NCBI RefSeq assembly: GCF_000764305.2
Contig: NW_025943737.1
Location: forward strand, 62,001 to 126,000
Length of the DNA stretch: 64,000 nt
Direction of reading: 5' to 3'
DNA from: Hyalella azteca
Lineage: Eukaryota; Arthropoda; Malacostraca; Amphipoda; Hyalellidae
The translations under genes and the position numbers were made by a program. The notes under the pieces are model-generated. The model ran no database searches. It was not told the origin of the DNA and saw only the letters and a program-made list of their open reading frames with translations. Shown one piece after another: positions 37,463 through 49,257 of this stretch (the stretch's first letter is position 1; each line of letters opens with the position of its first letter).

Positions 37463-40400
37463 ATGACTACAACACGCCCAAAAAGTCCTTTTTCGCCGAA
37501 AAAAGAAGAAGCAAGCAACGAAAGCTTTTGGGACAAACTTGGAACTTTGGGACGGAAAAAGAAAGTCAAAGAAGGTGATTAATTGCTACTACGATTTACG
37601 AATAAGATCGCTTAATTAGTCGTTACGGTTTTAATTGGTAATTATTGGTTACCAGTAGGTAGTACGTAGTAGCCTAGACTAGTAGCGCTCATTGATACGG
37701 TTTCGATTTAAGACGACCTTATGTTGTTTACTTAGGTACCTACTTGAGTAAAATCCTCAGAAAATTCTTGGTGTATTAAAATGTAAAATGCTTTCATAAT
37801 TTTTTCCGATGTATTTGTGTACTCTACTCAGTCTACTGTACTACATCATACATGCCTCATGCCTGTCTGTATTTATTCATCATATTTTAGAATTCTCCTA
37901 CTCTGCATGTACCAGCCCAACTCAGATTCTATGATTTCTACCCAATTTGGAAAATTAATTACATGGAAATAATATGGAATCTCAGTGGGAGTGGGGGCTG
38001 CAATGAATTCTAGAATTGAATAGAATCTATCTTCAATGGTCAATCTTGATGATACCATATTAATTTTTTAAGTTTTACAAAGGGCTCAAATCTTAGTCTA
38101 AGATTGGTGTCAGCTTTTACTGTAAGTATATATATATATATAGTTTTTATATACATACTGTATTAATTTTATTATTGATATGAATTCAGATTTCCTGACA
38201 GAATTCAGATAATTCAAGATGTTTGTTCAGATTATTCAAGTTTGGGACAATGTATTGTTGTTGACATACTTTCAAATTCTTCAATTTCTATTCTAGTTGC
38301 ACACTTGCCCTAATGCTTTTATCCTTGCTAGTTATAGTCAAGCAGAGAAATAATTTACATTACAGGTTCCAGCACTCTCATATAAAAGATTTAGAATAAA
38401 ACCTTGAAGTGGATCAGAAAATTATGAATTCATTAAATGACAAATAAAAACTCTATTGTTGCCCATATACCTATCTCTATCTGTGGCTCCTGAATAACAA
38501 ATTTTCTGTTGTGATAAACCTGACCTGATGTGTTCTTGATGTTGCAGTGAATGAAGTGGTCACTGAAGGCAAGCATGCCATTGACTCACCTGGGGCTCCC
38601 TTCATGCCCAACATGCCTACTGAAGATTATGGACTCCGTATGTATTTTGTTGATATTCTTTGCTTACGTCAATTATTTTTTTTATAAATACAACTACTAT
38701 AAATTATGCAGTCTTTCTCCTCCTTATTATGAAGGTAGCTATTGCATTTACATACCTATATTTAATTGAGCTAGAATATTTCAGAGAATTATTGTTGCAT
38801 TGGAAGAAAAGTAATTCAAATCTTAGCTGTACAAGATATAATTTGTATACTAGACTTTTATTTGAATTTTAGTACAATTTATTGTGATAACAAAAGCTAA
38901 CATTTTTTATTTCATTCATGAACAGCATTAAATATCTGCTATGTAGGTATATATCATCTCCACCATTGTTTGCACCAAATGAAATGGCTATCATGCATGT
39001 TACATCAAAGTTGAATTGTTCAAACCTTGTGTATTAAGCATTATGTAGTATCACAATAACACAATTAATGTTTCATGCCTTGTACTTGTGGGCAAGCCTG
39101 AGAGAAATGCCCTATTGCTGGCACCTACTGCCTTAGCTCTAGTAAATATACATTTATCTTTATTCTAACACATAGTTAATACTATTTGATTCCTGGTTTT
39201 GACTGAACTACAACAAATATTCCATAACAGGCACTTCTAGTCATGACTCAAACATGTCTTTTTCATCTGACAACTTTTTTAGCCAGTACTATGTACTGGC
39301 TGAAATGTAAGAAATATGTACATATTTCTTACTATATTTACTCCTTCATTCCATTATCAGAAATGTTTCCAGTAAATGGTTAGAGTTCTATAACATTGCC
39401 TGCAGGTATTGATCATGTTAAAAAATGGTCATGCAGATTTCAAATGATGGTTAAAATTTACCGCTGCAGATTTCAAATGGTTAAAATTTACCACGAATGT
39501 TCCAGAGGACAATGAGGAGCGCTCCATGATTGCTCCAGGATCCAACACCAATCCTCGACTGATCCAACTAGTGGAGGTGCTGCTTGAATGGCTCAATGAT
39601 GTTCTCGCTCCTGACAGAATCATTGTCAGAGACATGGAGGAGGATTTGTATGATGGCTGTGTTCTTCATAAACTCATTGGTGAGATACAAAGGGTTTTAG
39701 TTCTTATTTCTGGCTGGTATAGATCGTTTTTATTGTTAAGGTACCTACTTGTCTTATTGCTAGTTTGTAATGATTGATTTTAACCTTGTTTGACTGTTAT
39801 TTTCTGAGTTTCATGGTGTCAAACTTAACTATTCTCATCATTCTATTAATAGCAGAAGAATGCAAGTTATCTGCTATCAGGTAGCAAACTAATTAATTTT
39901 TATTAAGTATATAGCTACATGATTATTATCAACATGTAGAATAAAAAATACAAAATTAGGACCATAATTTAATTCATCTCAATAACAATAGACTGCTGGT
40001 GTGGGCAGCATAGTTGTGCAAGAATATTGAAAGAATCTTGAACATATTTTTGATCTTGTCAGGACATTACATAGAAGGAACAAGAAATATTGTATGCATA
40101 CGAATATACTGGCTCATATCTTGCTGATAGTTCAGCTTAGCTTGGGTAGGGCAAGAACTCTCCCTAAAATTGCAGCCGTGCTAGCAGCATTAGGCAATGC
40201 CTGCAAAACCAGCATGCACCTGGCTATTATATATATTTTTTACCTAGATACGTGTATGTTTTCATTGTTTTGTAATGGTATTCGAATATAGGTATTTAAC
40301 GTAGTTTGTTATGGACATTGGAAGGTCTGACTAGTAGGTTTCAATGCAGACAAGCAAGCCAAACTCACAGACGGGTTCATCTTAAGGCTTCCTAAGTGTG

Positions 40401-43400
40401 GGTTCTCCTAGTGCGATGCCATTGCTAAGTTATTGTGGGTTACTTGCTGCTTGTATATCAAATATTACCCATTTGAATACTAGCGTGATTTCTATTCAAT
40501 CGTACAAATTTATAGTTTTATGAACACTCACTATATCTTGTCATTTAGAGCCTCTCATGAGAGCTTGTTGACTTACAATATACAGTGGGGGGAAATAAAT
40601 ATTCGTACACTTGAAAAATCGTATTTTAATGTATGTAAGTACACAAACTTAACAGGAAAAGTGATTTAAATTATGTATAGAGACGCATAGTATTCAAAAA
40701 TACTATCAAAAGCAATTAAATCTCAATGCAACAAAAAACAATGCAACATGTTCACTTTTCGGGTGAAAAAATTATTCGTACAAAACAATAAATCCGCATT
40801 ATTTTAATTTAGACTTCTGTTGAGAAACTAGAGCTACCTGGTGATTGGATTTTCCAGCAGGATAACGATCCTAAGCATACTGCAAGATCCACGAAGAAAT
40901 GGTTCGCTGATAGAAATGTACACGTTATGGAATGGCCAAGCCAGTCGCCGGACTTAAATCCGATTGAAAATTTGTGGCGGTATTTGAAGATTCAAATTAG
41001 GAAAAGGTCCCCAACATACATTGAGAATCTTAAGGTGGTGTGCCAAGAAGAATGGTATAAAATACCAGTCAGCATCTGCAAATCATTGGTCGAGACGTAT
41101 AGAAATAGACTGGTATCTGTTGAGCTGAATAAAGGGTATTCAACCAAGTATTAAATTAAAATAATGCGGATTTATTGTTTTGTACGAATACTTTTTTCGC
41201 CCGAAAAGTGAACATGTTACATTGTTTTTTGTTGCATTGAGATTTAATTTCTTTTATTAGTATTTTTGAATACTATGCGTCTCTATACATAATTTAAATC
41301 ACTTTTCCTGTTAAGTTTGTGTACTTACATACATTAAAATACGATTTTTCAAGTGTACGAATATTTATTTCCCCCCACTGTATATATACTATATAAGGGA
41401 CTTCATAATTAAAGTTTAATATGGTCTTCCTTGATAGTCTTGGTGAGCCGTAATGTTACCTTATTATCCCTTCATTATAATTTCCCCACTCAAAGTGCTG
41501 CCAGTAAGACGTAAGCTTCTTTTATTCCGATTAATAGTTAGGCTTCACCAATATGCCTCATTGTTATGTGTCCTGCATTGATGTTGCTTGTGTGCAGAGC
41601 GGCTGACGGGGATCACACTGGACAACGTGCCTGAGGTGACGCTCAGTGAGGAGGGGCAGCGCCAGAAGCTGCAACGCGTGCTGCGAGCTGCCAATCATGT
41701 CAGCCAAGTTTCATTGGCACTTGCAACATTATTTTCAATACTAATCTAATCTCGGTTCGCCATGAGGTTCTTAGAAAAATCTTGTCACAACCTAATTTCT
41801 CATATACCTGTAAAGTTTCTCTCAGTTCTCTCCAGAAATTTATGAGGAAGATCATGTCCACTTTCAAACTTATTTTCAAAACAAATCAGATCTCAGTTCC
41901 CCATTGAATTCATGAGAAGAATCATGTCAAGTTTAGTCTTCATTTTTCTATAACGGAAACTTTGTTTATCTCTCACGTATCATGCAGGAAACTGCTACCT
42001 ACCTTTCATGTTACTATTATGAGGATTACTGAAACATAATGCACTATAATGATTTTGTTTCAGTGGAGCTTTCATGTGTCACCGATACTCGTTTTATATT
42101 TTTTTATGCGTACCTACACTATGTTTGACCTGATGAGCTGCGCGTCAATTCCTATTATAACTTTACATTGATAGTCAAACTATGCCATTGTTCATCAAAC
42201 GGCTAACTAATATTATGATTTTCAAACAGGTAATCCCATCATTGAATTGAAAATGCTCCAAAACTCTTTAATTGGTGTGATGCGCTCGGCATGCTAATAG
42301 ATGATAGTGCGTTATGCCTATTTGGGAATTGCATCCTAACCTCAAAATAAAATGACTGCTGTTGAAGGCTTTATCCTGAATTCCTGAGATTTAAACTATC
42401 TTATTGTGTCATCACAAATGTTTGATTATTGCTGAACGAATTTGTGCAGATCCTGGGCGTGGGTGGAGTGCAGCAGTACCAGCCTAAGTGGAGCGTGGAG
42501 AGCATCCACAGCAAGAATCTGGTGGCCATCCTGCACCTGCTGGTGGCGCTAGTGCGTCACTTCAGAGCCCCCATCAGGCTGCCAGACAACGTCGTCATCG
42601 ACGTCATCATCGTCCAGATGCGTGACGGCATCCTCAACCACAGACGCGTCAACGAGAAGCTCACGGGTGCGCTCACTCGTCACTTATTCCTGCTGACTAA
42701 ATGCCATCCTTTTCTGCTGGTGCGCTCGCTTCTCAGTTACTCCAGCTATTAAATGCCATCCTTTTCTGCTGGTGCGCTTGCTTATCACTTATTCCGGCAG
42801 GCTGAATATCATTTTTTTTCTGGCGAGTTAACTCTTCACATATACCAGCCACCTAAATGCCATTCATTTTGACTGGTGCGAAAGACATATCACTTATTCC
42901 AGCATGCCGACTGGTGCGCTGAAACTAGAGCATATTTTGCTCCATCAATACTCAGCAGTGGATTAGTTGCAAATAATTTGTTAGTTCATACTGTCTACTA
43001 ACCATTAGCTTTATTTATCACCTTCTTCATTCACAAGTTCTGATTGCCTCCATTACTTGCTCAGAGAGTTGCCGAGTGAGTTGTAAGTTAAGGAAAAATG
43101 TCATCAGGTATTATTTATACTAAAGGGATATTATGACGGTTACCCCCAGGTGTATACGATGACCTCGGACTGCGTCATGAGAGAGACGCTTTCGATGCTC
43201 TTCTGGACCAGGCTCCTGACAAGCTCGACGTTGTCAAGAAGGTGAGCAGCCGACCTTGCTGCCTCCAAATAATTAATTAACTCTGCAATACTTGAGTCTG
43301 GGATAGTACAAACCTTTGTAAACCAAAGGCCAACATTATGGCCTTTGTAAACCAAAGGCCAACATTATGGCCTTTGTAAACCAAAGGCCAAGTTCGTTCA

Positions 43401-44905
43401 TCGGATCAAACGGCTAATTGTGTCACGGGACAACTGAACTCTGTTCACATATCTGGCCTAATCTGATGTCCTCGTGCAGAGCTTGGTTACGTTCGTGAAC
43501 CGACAGCTGAACCGCATCAACCTTGAAGTGCAAGAGATTGAGACCGAGTTCCACGATGGGTGTCACTTGTGCCTCCTCATGGGGCTGCTCGAGGGTTACT
43601 TTGTCCCGCTCTACCACATCTACAGCACTCCCCAGGTGGGCTACACTCTAACAGACCACTTACTACTGCCCTTCTAAGCAAATATTTAAATTAGATACCG
43701 GTACCGGTACTACATTAGTTCAAGTAATAAAACCAGAAATTTCCAATGTATATTCAATGAAGAAGAAAATTTTGATGATGAACATTCCGGTTTCCACAGA
43801 CAATATGGAATACAAGTTATATTGAGGACATACGTTATAAAAAATCCAGGTTGTTAGTAATAAATATCTTATAGGGATAGCCCCAAAAATATTGGTAATC
43901 TTAGGAGGCTACACAAAAAACTATTTAGTCGCAATTGGCCGGTAGTACGCATTATTATTTAGTAAGTGCATACCATGATATTTTCTTGGAAGTGCTGCAA
44001 TATAGATGTTGCTAATCAAATTGCAAACTCGTAGATTTACATGTTTTACGTCTTTCTTAAAACGTAAGTGCTGTAAGATGCTCGCTAGAAATGTGTCCGA
44101 TATCTTAAAAATTCTAAGAGAATTTTTCAATTACACGCCTTTTATCGTCAGACCTTCGACGAGAAGCTACACAACGTCAATGCCGCCTTTGAGCTAATGA
44201 TGGACGCGGGGCTGGACAGACCAAAGGCCAGACCTGAAGGTGGGTGGGTGTTAAGGCTGGATAGACCCAAGACCAGATCTGAAGATGTGCTATCGGGGCT
44301 GGACAGACCTGAAGGTGGGTTGCTGGGGCTGGAATGACCCAATGCGCGACCGGAAGGTAGGTTGCCGGGTCTCGTACTTGCATGAACTATGCCTGTGGCT
44401 TCAAAACCGGAGGTTTGTCGCTAGTTTTTGCGGGTAATATAGCCCATTTATAGATAATTGTGTACTGGTAAAAATAATGATGGGAACAACATTAATAAAA
44501 TTGGTATCATGCTGAATTAGGTGAAGTTGAATTATGTTCAATAGCTTCTTTTTTGGAAGCAGTAAATTGCAGAACGGGGGCAACTTTATAGGGTGAGTAG
44601 CCACGTAGAAAATTCTCTGGCTCTTTGCAAAGATTAGCATACCACACTTGCATAGGTTCTTATTGACAAAACTATAATTGTGACATTTTAGGAGATACTC
44701 CGAGTTTTTTGCTGTTTCTTCTTGGTAGTCTAAAACCACACGTGATATTTGGTGAACGCATATTCTCTAATGCTAGCACCATATTTCAAAAGTAAAGCCA
44801 ATAGGCTTAATCGAAAATTTGTTTGCAGACATCGTGAACAAGGACCTGAAGTCGACGTTGCGGGTGCTGTACAACCTCTTCTCAAAGTACAAGAACCTGG
44901 CGTGA
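37463..44905 (+). CDS. parvin: Parvin (integrin-linked kinase-binding, actin-associated)
   Basis: Nine exons: 37463-37574, 38548-38637, 39506-39679, 41598-41698, 42450-42666, 43150-43241, 43480-43635, 44152-44239 and 44829-44905. All are GT-AG with consistent phases; total 368 aa, the usual parvin length (about 365-372). A basic N-terminus (RPKSPFSPKKEE...LGRKKKVKE) precedes CH domain 1 (about 83-208; RDMEEDLYDGCVLHKLIERL, NLVAILHLLVALVRHFRAPI) and CH domain 2 (about 258-366; ETEFHDGCHLCLLMGLLEGY, ending LYNLFSKYKNLA). Family role: the parvin subunit of the ILK-PINCH-parvin complex linking integrin adhesions to actin, cytoplasmic at focal adhesions and muscle attachments. The donor of exon 4 (GTCAGC) is weak. 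Intron 3 holds a Tc1-like element. The boundaries of exons 3, 5 and 8 adjoin tandem repeats. The ATG sits in ACAACCATGA, a fair start context, but the frame is open upstream into the extension exons. Confidence 0.97.
39432..39495. repeat. About 33-bp direct duplication before parvin exon 3
   Basis: Two adjacent copies of TGCAGATTTCAAATG...GTTAAAATTTACC, ending ten bases before the acceptor AG used for exon 3. Each copy contains its own TGCAG acceptor-like motif. Confidence 0.85.
40583..41380 (+). mobile_element. Tc1-like DNA transposon, internally deleted, in parvin intron 3
   Basis: 798 bp with long terminal inverted repeats of about 229 bp (40583-40811 and 41153-41380), starting CAGTGGGGGGAAATAAATAT and flanked by TA target duplications. 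Between them an open frame (40813-41154) encodes the C-terminal third of a Tc1 transposase: FQQDNDPKHTA with the catalytic Asp, WPSQSPDLNPIENLWRYLK with the final catalytic Glu, ending GYSTKY. The N-terminal DNA-binding region and the first catalytic Asp are missing, so it cannot make an active enzyme. The left arm abuts the coding remnant directly, typical of an internal deletion derivative. Confidence 0.93.
42661..42910. repeat. Degenerate repeat starting at parvin exon 5 donor
   Basis: About 60-bp imperfect units with CTGGTGCGCTCGCTT, CACTTATTCC and AAATGCCATCCTTTTCTGCT. The first unit begins at the donor GGTGCGCTC itself. Confidence 0.75.
43308..43392. repeat. Palindromic 29-bp repeat in parvin intron 6
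   Basis: Three copies of CCTTTGTAAACCAAAGGCCA ACATTATGG. Each unit is self-complementary (CCTTTG...CAAAGG) and so can form hairpins. Confidence 0.9.
44205..44370 (+). repeat. Tandem copies of parvin exon 8 tail and donor
   Basis: The last part of exon 8 (GGGCTGGACAGACCAAAGGC ... CCTGAAG then GTGGGT) recurs three more times with starts at about 44255, 44297 and 44327 (spacing 45, 42, 30). Copies 3 and 4 keep donor-like GTGGGT and GTAGGT; copy 2 has lost it (ATGTGC). Confidence 0.88.
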
Positions 44906-45228
44906 GCAGATCACACGTCGTCCGTCCTCCACAGTCAAGCGTGTAAATTAACAATTGTCCATAAGGAAATCTATTTACCATACCACTTAAGTTTATTAAA
45001 GCTAACCACGAACGAATAGTTGTTTAGTGCCGGAAGTAAGACGGCGTCGAATTGTTCACTTCGTGTAGCAGTTCAAAATTTATTTTATAATTCCGTTTGA
45101 ATGAAGACTGAAAATTTGAATCTATCTAAGCGAGATAAATAAGTCAATTCTTAATGTAATATGTGTCTTCCTAACTGCGACTAATTACTTCTGTGCAGCC
45201 GTTGGCTTTACTTATGCTTAATTACAAA

Positions 45229-45234
45229 TTTATT
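45229..45234 (-). terminator. Candidate poly(A) signal of the 134-aa gene
   Basis: Minus-strand AATAAA, about 190 bases past the stop at 45420. It lies inside the parvin 3' UTR. Confidence 0.4.
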
Positions 45235-45356
45235 TTAACCATTAATGCTGGAAAACTAGTGCCAAAGAAATAACTTTTGTGCCTTCGTATTTCTCCGTCA
45301 AAAAATGTTGGTAGTTACACTTTAATACCTAACCTATGTATACTAAGAATACAAAT

Positions 45357-45362
45357 AATAAA
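45357..45362 (+). terminator. Poly(A) signal of parvin
   Basis: AATAAA about 450 bases after the parvin stop, the first perfect plus-strand match I found. Confidence 0.6.
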
Positions 45363-45419
45363 AGTATTGATGTTTACATTTTTCTGATCTCCTCACACGC
45401 CCCCCGCGACGCTTTCTGG

Positions 45420-48400
45420 TCATGGCTTCATCTGCTGCTGCTTGAGTTCAATGAACTGCCGTATTGTAGGACTCTTCAGCAACTCCTGTAGACAACCGCA
45501 CGATGAAGCAACATTATTATTAGAAAAATCAATGTCAATGTAACAATAAAGCGGGCTGGAAATTGGAAGATCAATCTCAACTTAACAATAATGTCGGCTG
45601 GGAATTGTCTCTAATGAGATAACGCCATCTAGCTCTGTAGACTGTAACGCCAGCTAGATGACGTCACGCTCTGTAACGCGTCTAGATGATATGTTACGCT
45701 CTAACGCCAGCTAGATGATACGTCACGCTCTATAACGTCATGTATCACAACCCAATCGTCTGAAGAGGATGCCAGTCTCTGGTGACTCCGCATGTATGTA
45801 AAAGAGGAGATGTCTCGAATACTTAACCCTCTACCGCCGTATGTCACTCTCCGGGAACATAACTTTCAACTCAAATTATGCGTCAACTATTGAATGTAAC
45901 AACCTGAGGACGTTTGTACGCAACCGAGAACATTTTATAGTTGGCGTACGTGGCGGCACCAACAGTCCAGGTCATTTTGCGCTCACTAGAACATATCCTT
46001 TTTGGGAAGTAGGCTTGTGACAATATTGCTCCGGTTACACATGTCAGGCGGCAGAGGGTTAACTTCCAGTCTTATGATGCGTGATGAAGTGACTAGACTC
46101 CTGCGTCTCGAAATAATTTTCTCGAAATGAACCGGGACAGACGAAACGAGACGAGAAAATTCCGGGAAAAAAATAACGGGACAGAGGGTAAAATTTGTCC
46201 CGGAATAAACGTATGAACCGAGACAAGACTTCTGTCCCGGACTTTAAAACTTGTGTCCCGGTAAATTATGAACCGGGACGAGACNCCAGTGGCATATTCT
46301 GATGGCGGCAGGCGTGCCGGCGCTGCTAAAGCGCACGAGATATCTTCACTAACGTCTCTCTTTGTCTATATTTTATCAGGCGAAACTGATAAATGCTATA
46401 ATGAGGGAGATTATCAGTTTATTGGGCGAAAATATTGTCAAAGAACGACTTTGAATAATATTTTTATAGAAATAAGAATATTTTTGAATTTACACTTCAC
46501 TTTTCCACTGCCATGTAGCTGTCTCTTATACACATCTAGATGTGTATAAGAGACAGGTATAAATGTATGACGGTAAGCCAAAGTTTATACCACATCAATA
46601 ATTGATTAGTCTCGTTAAAATGGCTGTAAATTCCGGGAAATTTTAAGGTACCTATTTTAACCGGGACGTCTCGTCTCGTCTCGGTATCGTCCCGGAATTC
46701 CAACGGAAGGCTGTGTCACCGGCCAGAGCTACTACAAGCCAACCTAAACGTTAGGCCTGTAATTCACTATCAGGATCGAATGCTCACCGCTCATAGGCCA
46801 GGACAATATATGAATAAATTTCCAGGCAACTGTGCTCATTCATCTAACCTACAATGCCGTTCAACTCTCCTAGTCATCGTCAGTTAAGTCGGTTCAGTGG
46901 CTATGGATTTTAATCACGACAAAACACACTTAAAATAGTTTATTGAATCACTTTGTTTAAAATCAGTAAAACATGGTAAAGGGAAGCACAAATTCCGACT
47001 AAAATGACTATTCTAAGAGACGTTCAAATTGGTTCAATTCCATTTACTATTGCACAGCATTAATGCACGTAGTTCAGGTTACATTAAATCACATAGGCGA
47101 ACGATAGTAGGCAAGACTAAATAGTCACGGCACAGCCACAACTCCAGCGCTAAAGCAAAGAATGCTGAGAGTTAACACAGCTGAGCGGGTTCAGGTATGA
47201 ACCTCACTATAGGGCTGGCGGGACACGACTGCCTACTTGACGCACAGACGCTCAGACCTGACCTAGTACTAGACAGTTCCAACTGCTATAGGTCTGACTC
47301 ACATGTCACTGGCGCGACTTCGCCAGACGTAATAGAATAATTTCGTCACAAGAAAATGCACATTGAATGAATTAGTGAACGATGTTCCTCGTTCACAGCT
47401 GAAAATTGTCCCGGTTTTTATTGCGAACCGGGACAGAGCCTGTTGTCTCGTCTCGTCTCGTCTCGGATTAAAAAAAATACCAAACGCAGGAGTCTATGAT
47501 GAACTGTTAGTTTATCTCTATATCTTAGCGTGATGATTCACTCGTTTCTGTAGACACTCACCATTTTCTTTTGATCAAGTATCTGTGCCATGAGCGAGGC
47601 TGTGAGCTGCTGTTGCTGCTCCTCTTGCTCGCGTGCTGCACTCTTGCTTTCTGCCCACAATCAAATGTTCGAATCGTACCACAAACATGCGTAGTTTATG
47701 TTATTCAATTCATAAAAAACCTTAATAAACCAAGCAATTTCTTCGAGTAATGACGTAAATAATACTAATGAAAGAGTTCAATATTATCAGTTAAATAAAG
47801 AAATTAATGTCTTCCGAAAACATCACAGCTGGACAACATTAACACCAGGCACCACAGCTGGACTACTTCTAGTCTACACCAGGCACCACAAGCTGGGCCA
47901 CATCAACACCAGGCACCACAGCTGGACCACTTCTACACCAGGTACCACAACTGGACCAAATCAACACCAGGCACCACAGCTGGACCACTTCTACATCAGG
48001 CACCACAGCTGGACCGCATCAACACCAGGCACCACAGCTGGACCCCATCTACATCAGGCACCCCAGCTGGACCAAAGTACTGACCATAGAGCTGTGCGGT
48101 GTCGTCTGCCGTAGTCATCGTCTGCTGCCTGTCGTCCGGCCACAGTCCCGCTGAACTGCTCCCGCCTCCTCGGCCACCTGTAGGCTTCAGATATTTAGGC
48201 ATATCATAAATAACTTAATATTATGCTGGATTTCATAGCTTTTAGTGTACCAGTTAGGCTCAACATATTTAATGCATAGTCAATGACACGTGAGTCTCAA
48301 TACAGCAGATACTGCACTTACTTTGCGCCTAGTCAATGTACTGGTCAGAACAACGATTTGCAGGGTTCGATTAGCACATAACTGTAACGAGATTTTGAAC

Positions 48401-49257
48401 CCGCTGGAAAGTTTTAGTAATAGTGATGGCGGTGTCAACGTACCTAACCCCATTGCCTCTCACTTCACGATGCCTCATTTACTACACTCTCTTGCCTCTC
48501 ACTTCACGGCTCCCTGCCTCATTTACCACACTCCCTTGCCTCTCACTTCACGGCTCACGGCCCCCTCGGCCGCCGCGCTGCTGCTGTTTCTTCTTCTTCC
48601 GTCGCCCGGTCTGCTGCGGCGCACGCGCGGCCGCGGCCTCAGCCTGCGCAAAGTTTACAATTCAGAGAAAGACAATTGCTTCTTTAAGAATTTTTAGGCT
48701 ATGGTTATAGTCTTGCCTTCAGTCAACACACTGGATATAAAATATTACTTCCCAGTAATGGGTGCCTTACATGCTAATATTATATGCTTTTTTTAAAGCC
48801 CTGCACAAGATAGAGCCAAGCCTCGAGTCTCCAATAAAAATGCTAATACTTTCTTAAAAGATATAAACTATCACGAGCCAAATTTGGCATCGATGCAGGC
48901 ACCGTGAAAATCTAAGATTTTAGCAGAAATGCTGGTCCGGAAGTAAGTTTATGCGTATGGACGACGAAGTTATATATCGTAATTGTTCGTTTTATTAATT
49001 GTTTCATCCTATCGTACCGGTAGTACTAAAATAAGTCTTCGTTCCGCTCATCAATAATGTATACAGTCTAGCATGGGCCAATAATCGTTTATAATGTCAA
49101 GTTTTTAGGACGACTTCAAAATTCTGGCGGCTCCTACTATTAAAGTTCAGTACCGGTATAGCTTTTACTTAATTTGGGTCGGTACCTGCAACGCTGGCCC
49201 GGGGGCGGCGGAGAAGCCCGAACAAGGCGGCAAGTCGTTGCCCTCGAAGTTGTTCAT
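45420..49257 (-). CDS. Unrecognised small basic, RG/Gln-rich protein
   Basis: Five exons join with perfect phases: 49257-49186, 48643-48559, 48177-48085, 47650-47562 and 45485-45420, all GT-AG, 134 aa. Sequence order: MNNFEGNDLPPCSGFSAAPG, an Ala-rich piece, a basic cluster RRKKKKQQQ (38-46), an RG tract RGGRGGRGRGGG (47-58), LWPDDRQQ, then a helical Gln/Glu-rich stretch (REQEEQQQQLTASLMAQILD) and the C-terminus LLKSPTIRQFIELKQQQMKP. The basic and RG parts suggest nuclear localisation or RNA binding; this is inference only. The frame stays open for 49 codons upstream of the chosen ATG, to a TGA at 49405-49407, so a longer N-terminus or upstream exon is possible. It converges with parvin and lies 1.8 kb downstream of mRpL47 on the same strand. 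Its last intron carries a 1.4-kb TIR element. I do not recognise the family. Confidence 0.62.
45620..45745. repeat. 31-bp minisatellite, small degenerate array
   Basis: Three to four decayed copies of the CACGCTCTGTAACGCCAGCT AGATGA unit also found at 50693-51015, 5 kb away. Confidence 0.85.
46096..47494. mobile_element. TIR element with GTCTC-rich ends, TA target duplication
   Basis: Ends GACTCCTGCGT and ACGCAGGAGTC are perfect inverted repeats flanked by TA on both sides. Subterminal regions are rich in CCGGGACA, GACGAAACGAGACG and TCTCGTCTCGTCTC blocks on opposite strands. No transposase is recognisable. It contains an ambiguous base (46285) and an adapter junction (46519-46556), so its interior is suspect. 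Located in the last intron of the 134-aa gene. Confidence 0.75.
46519..46556. other. Nextera mate-pair junction adapter (artefact)
   Basis: Complete 38-bp inverted pair of the Tn5 mosaic end, identical to that at 28753. Confidence 0.97.
47826..48078. repeat. 29-bp minisatellite next to exon donor
   Basis: About eight copies of CACCAGGCACCACAGCTGGA CCACTTCTA. On the minus strand the array starts within about ten bases of the donor at 48084. Confidence 0.94.
48440..48560. repeat. About 36-bp imperfect repeat next to exon donor
   Basis: Three units of the TTGCCTCTCACTTCACGGCT type, running up to the donor (48558) of the second exon of the 134-aa gene. Confidence 0.75.
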
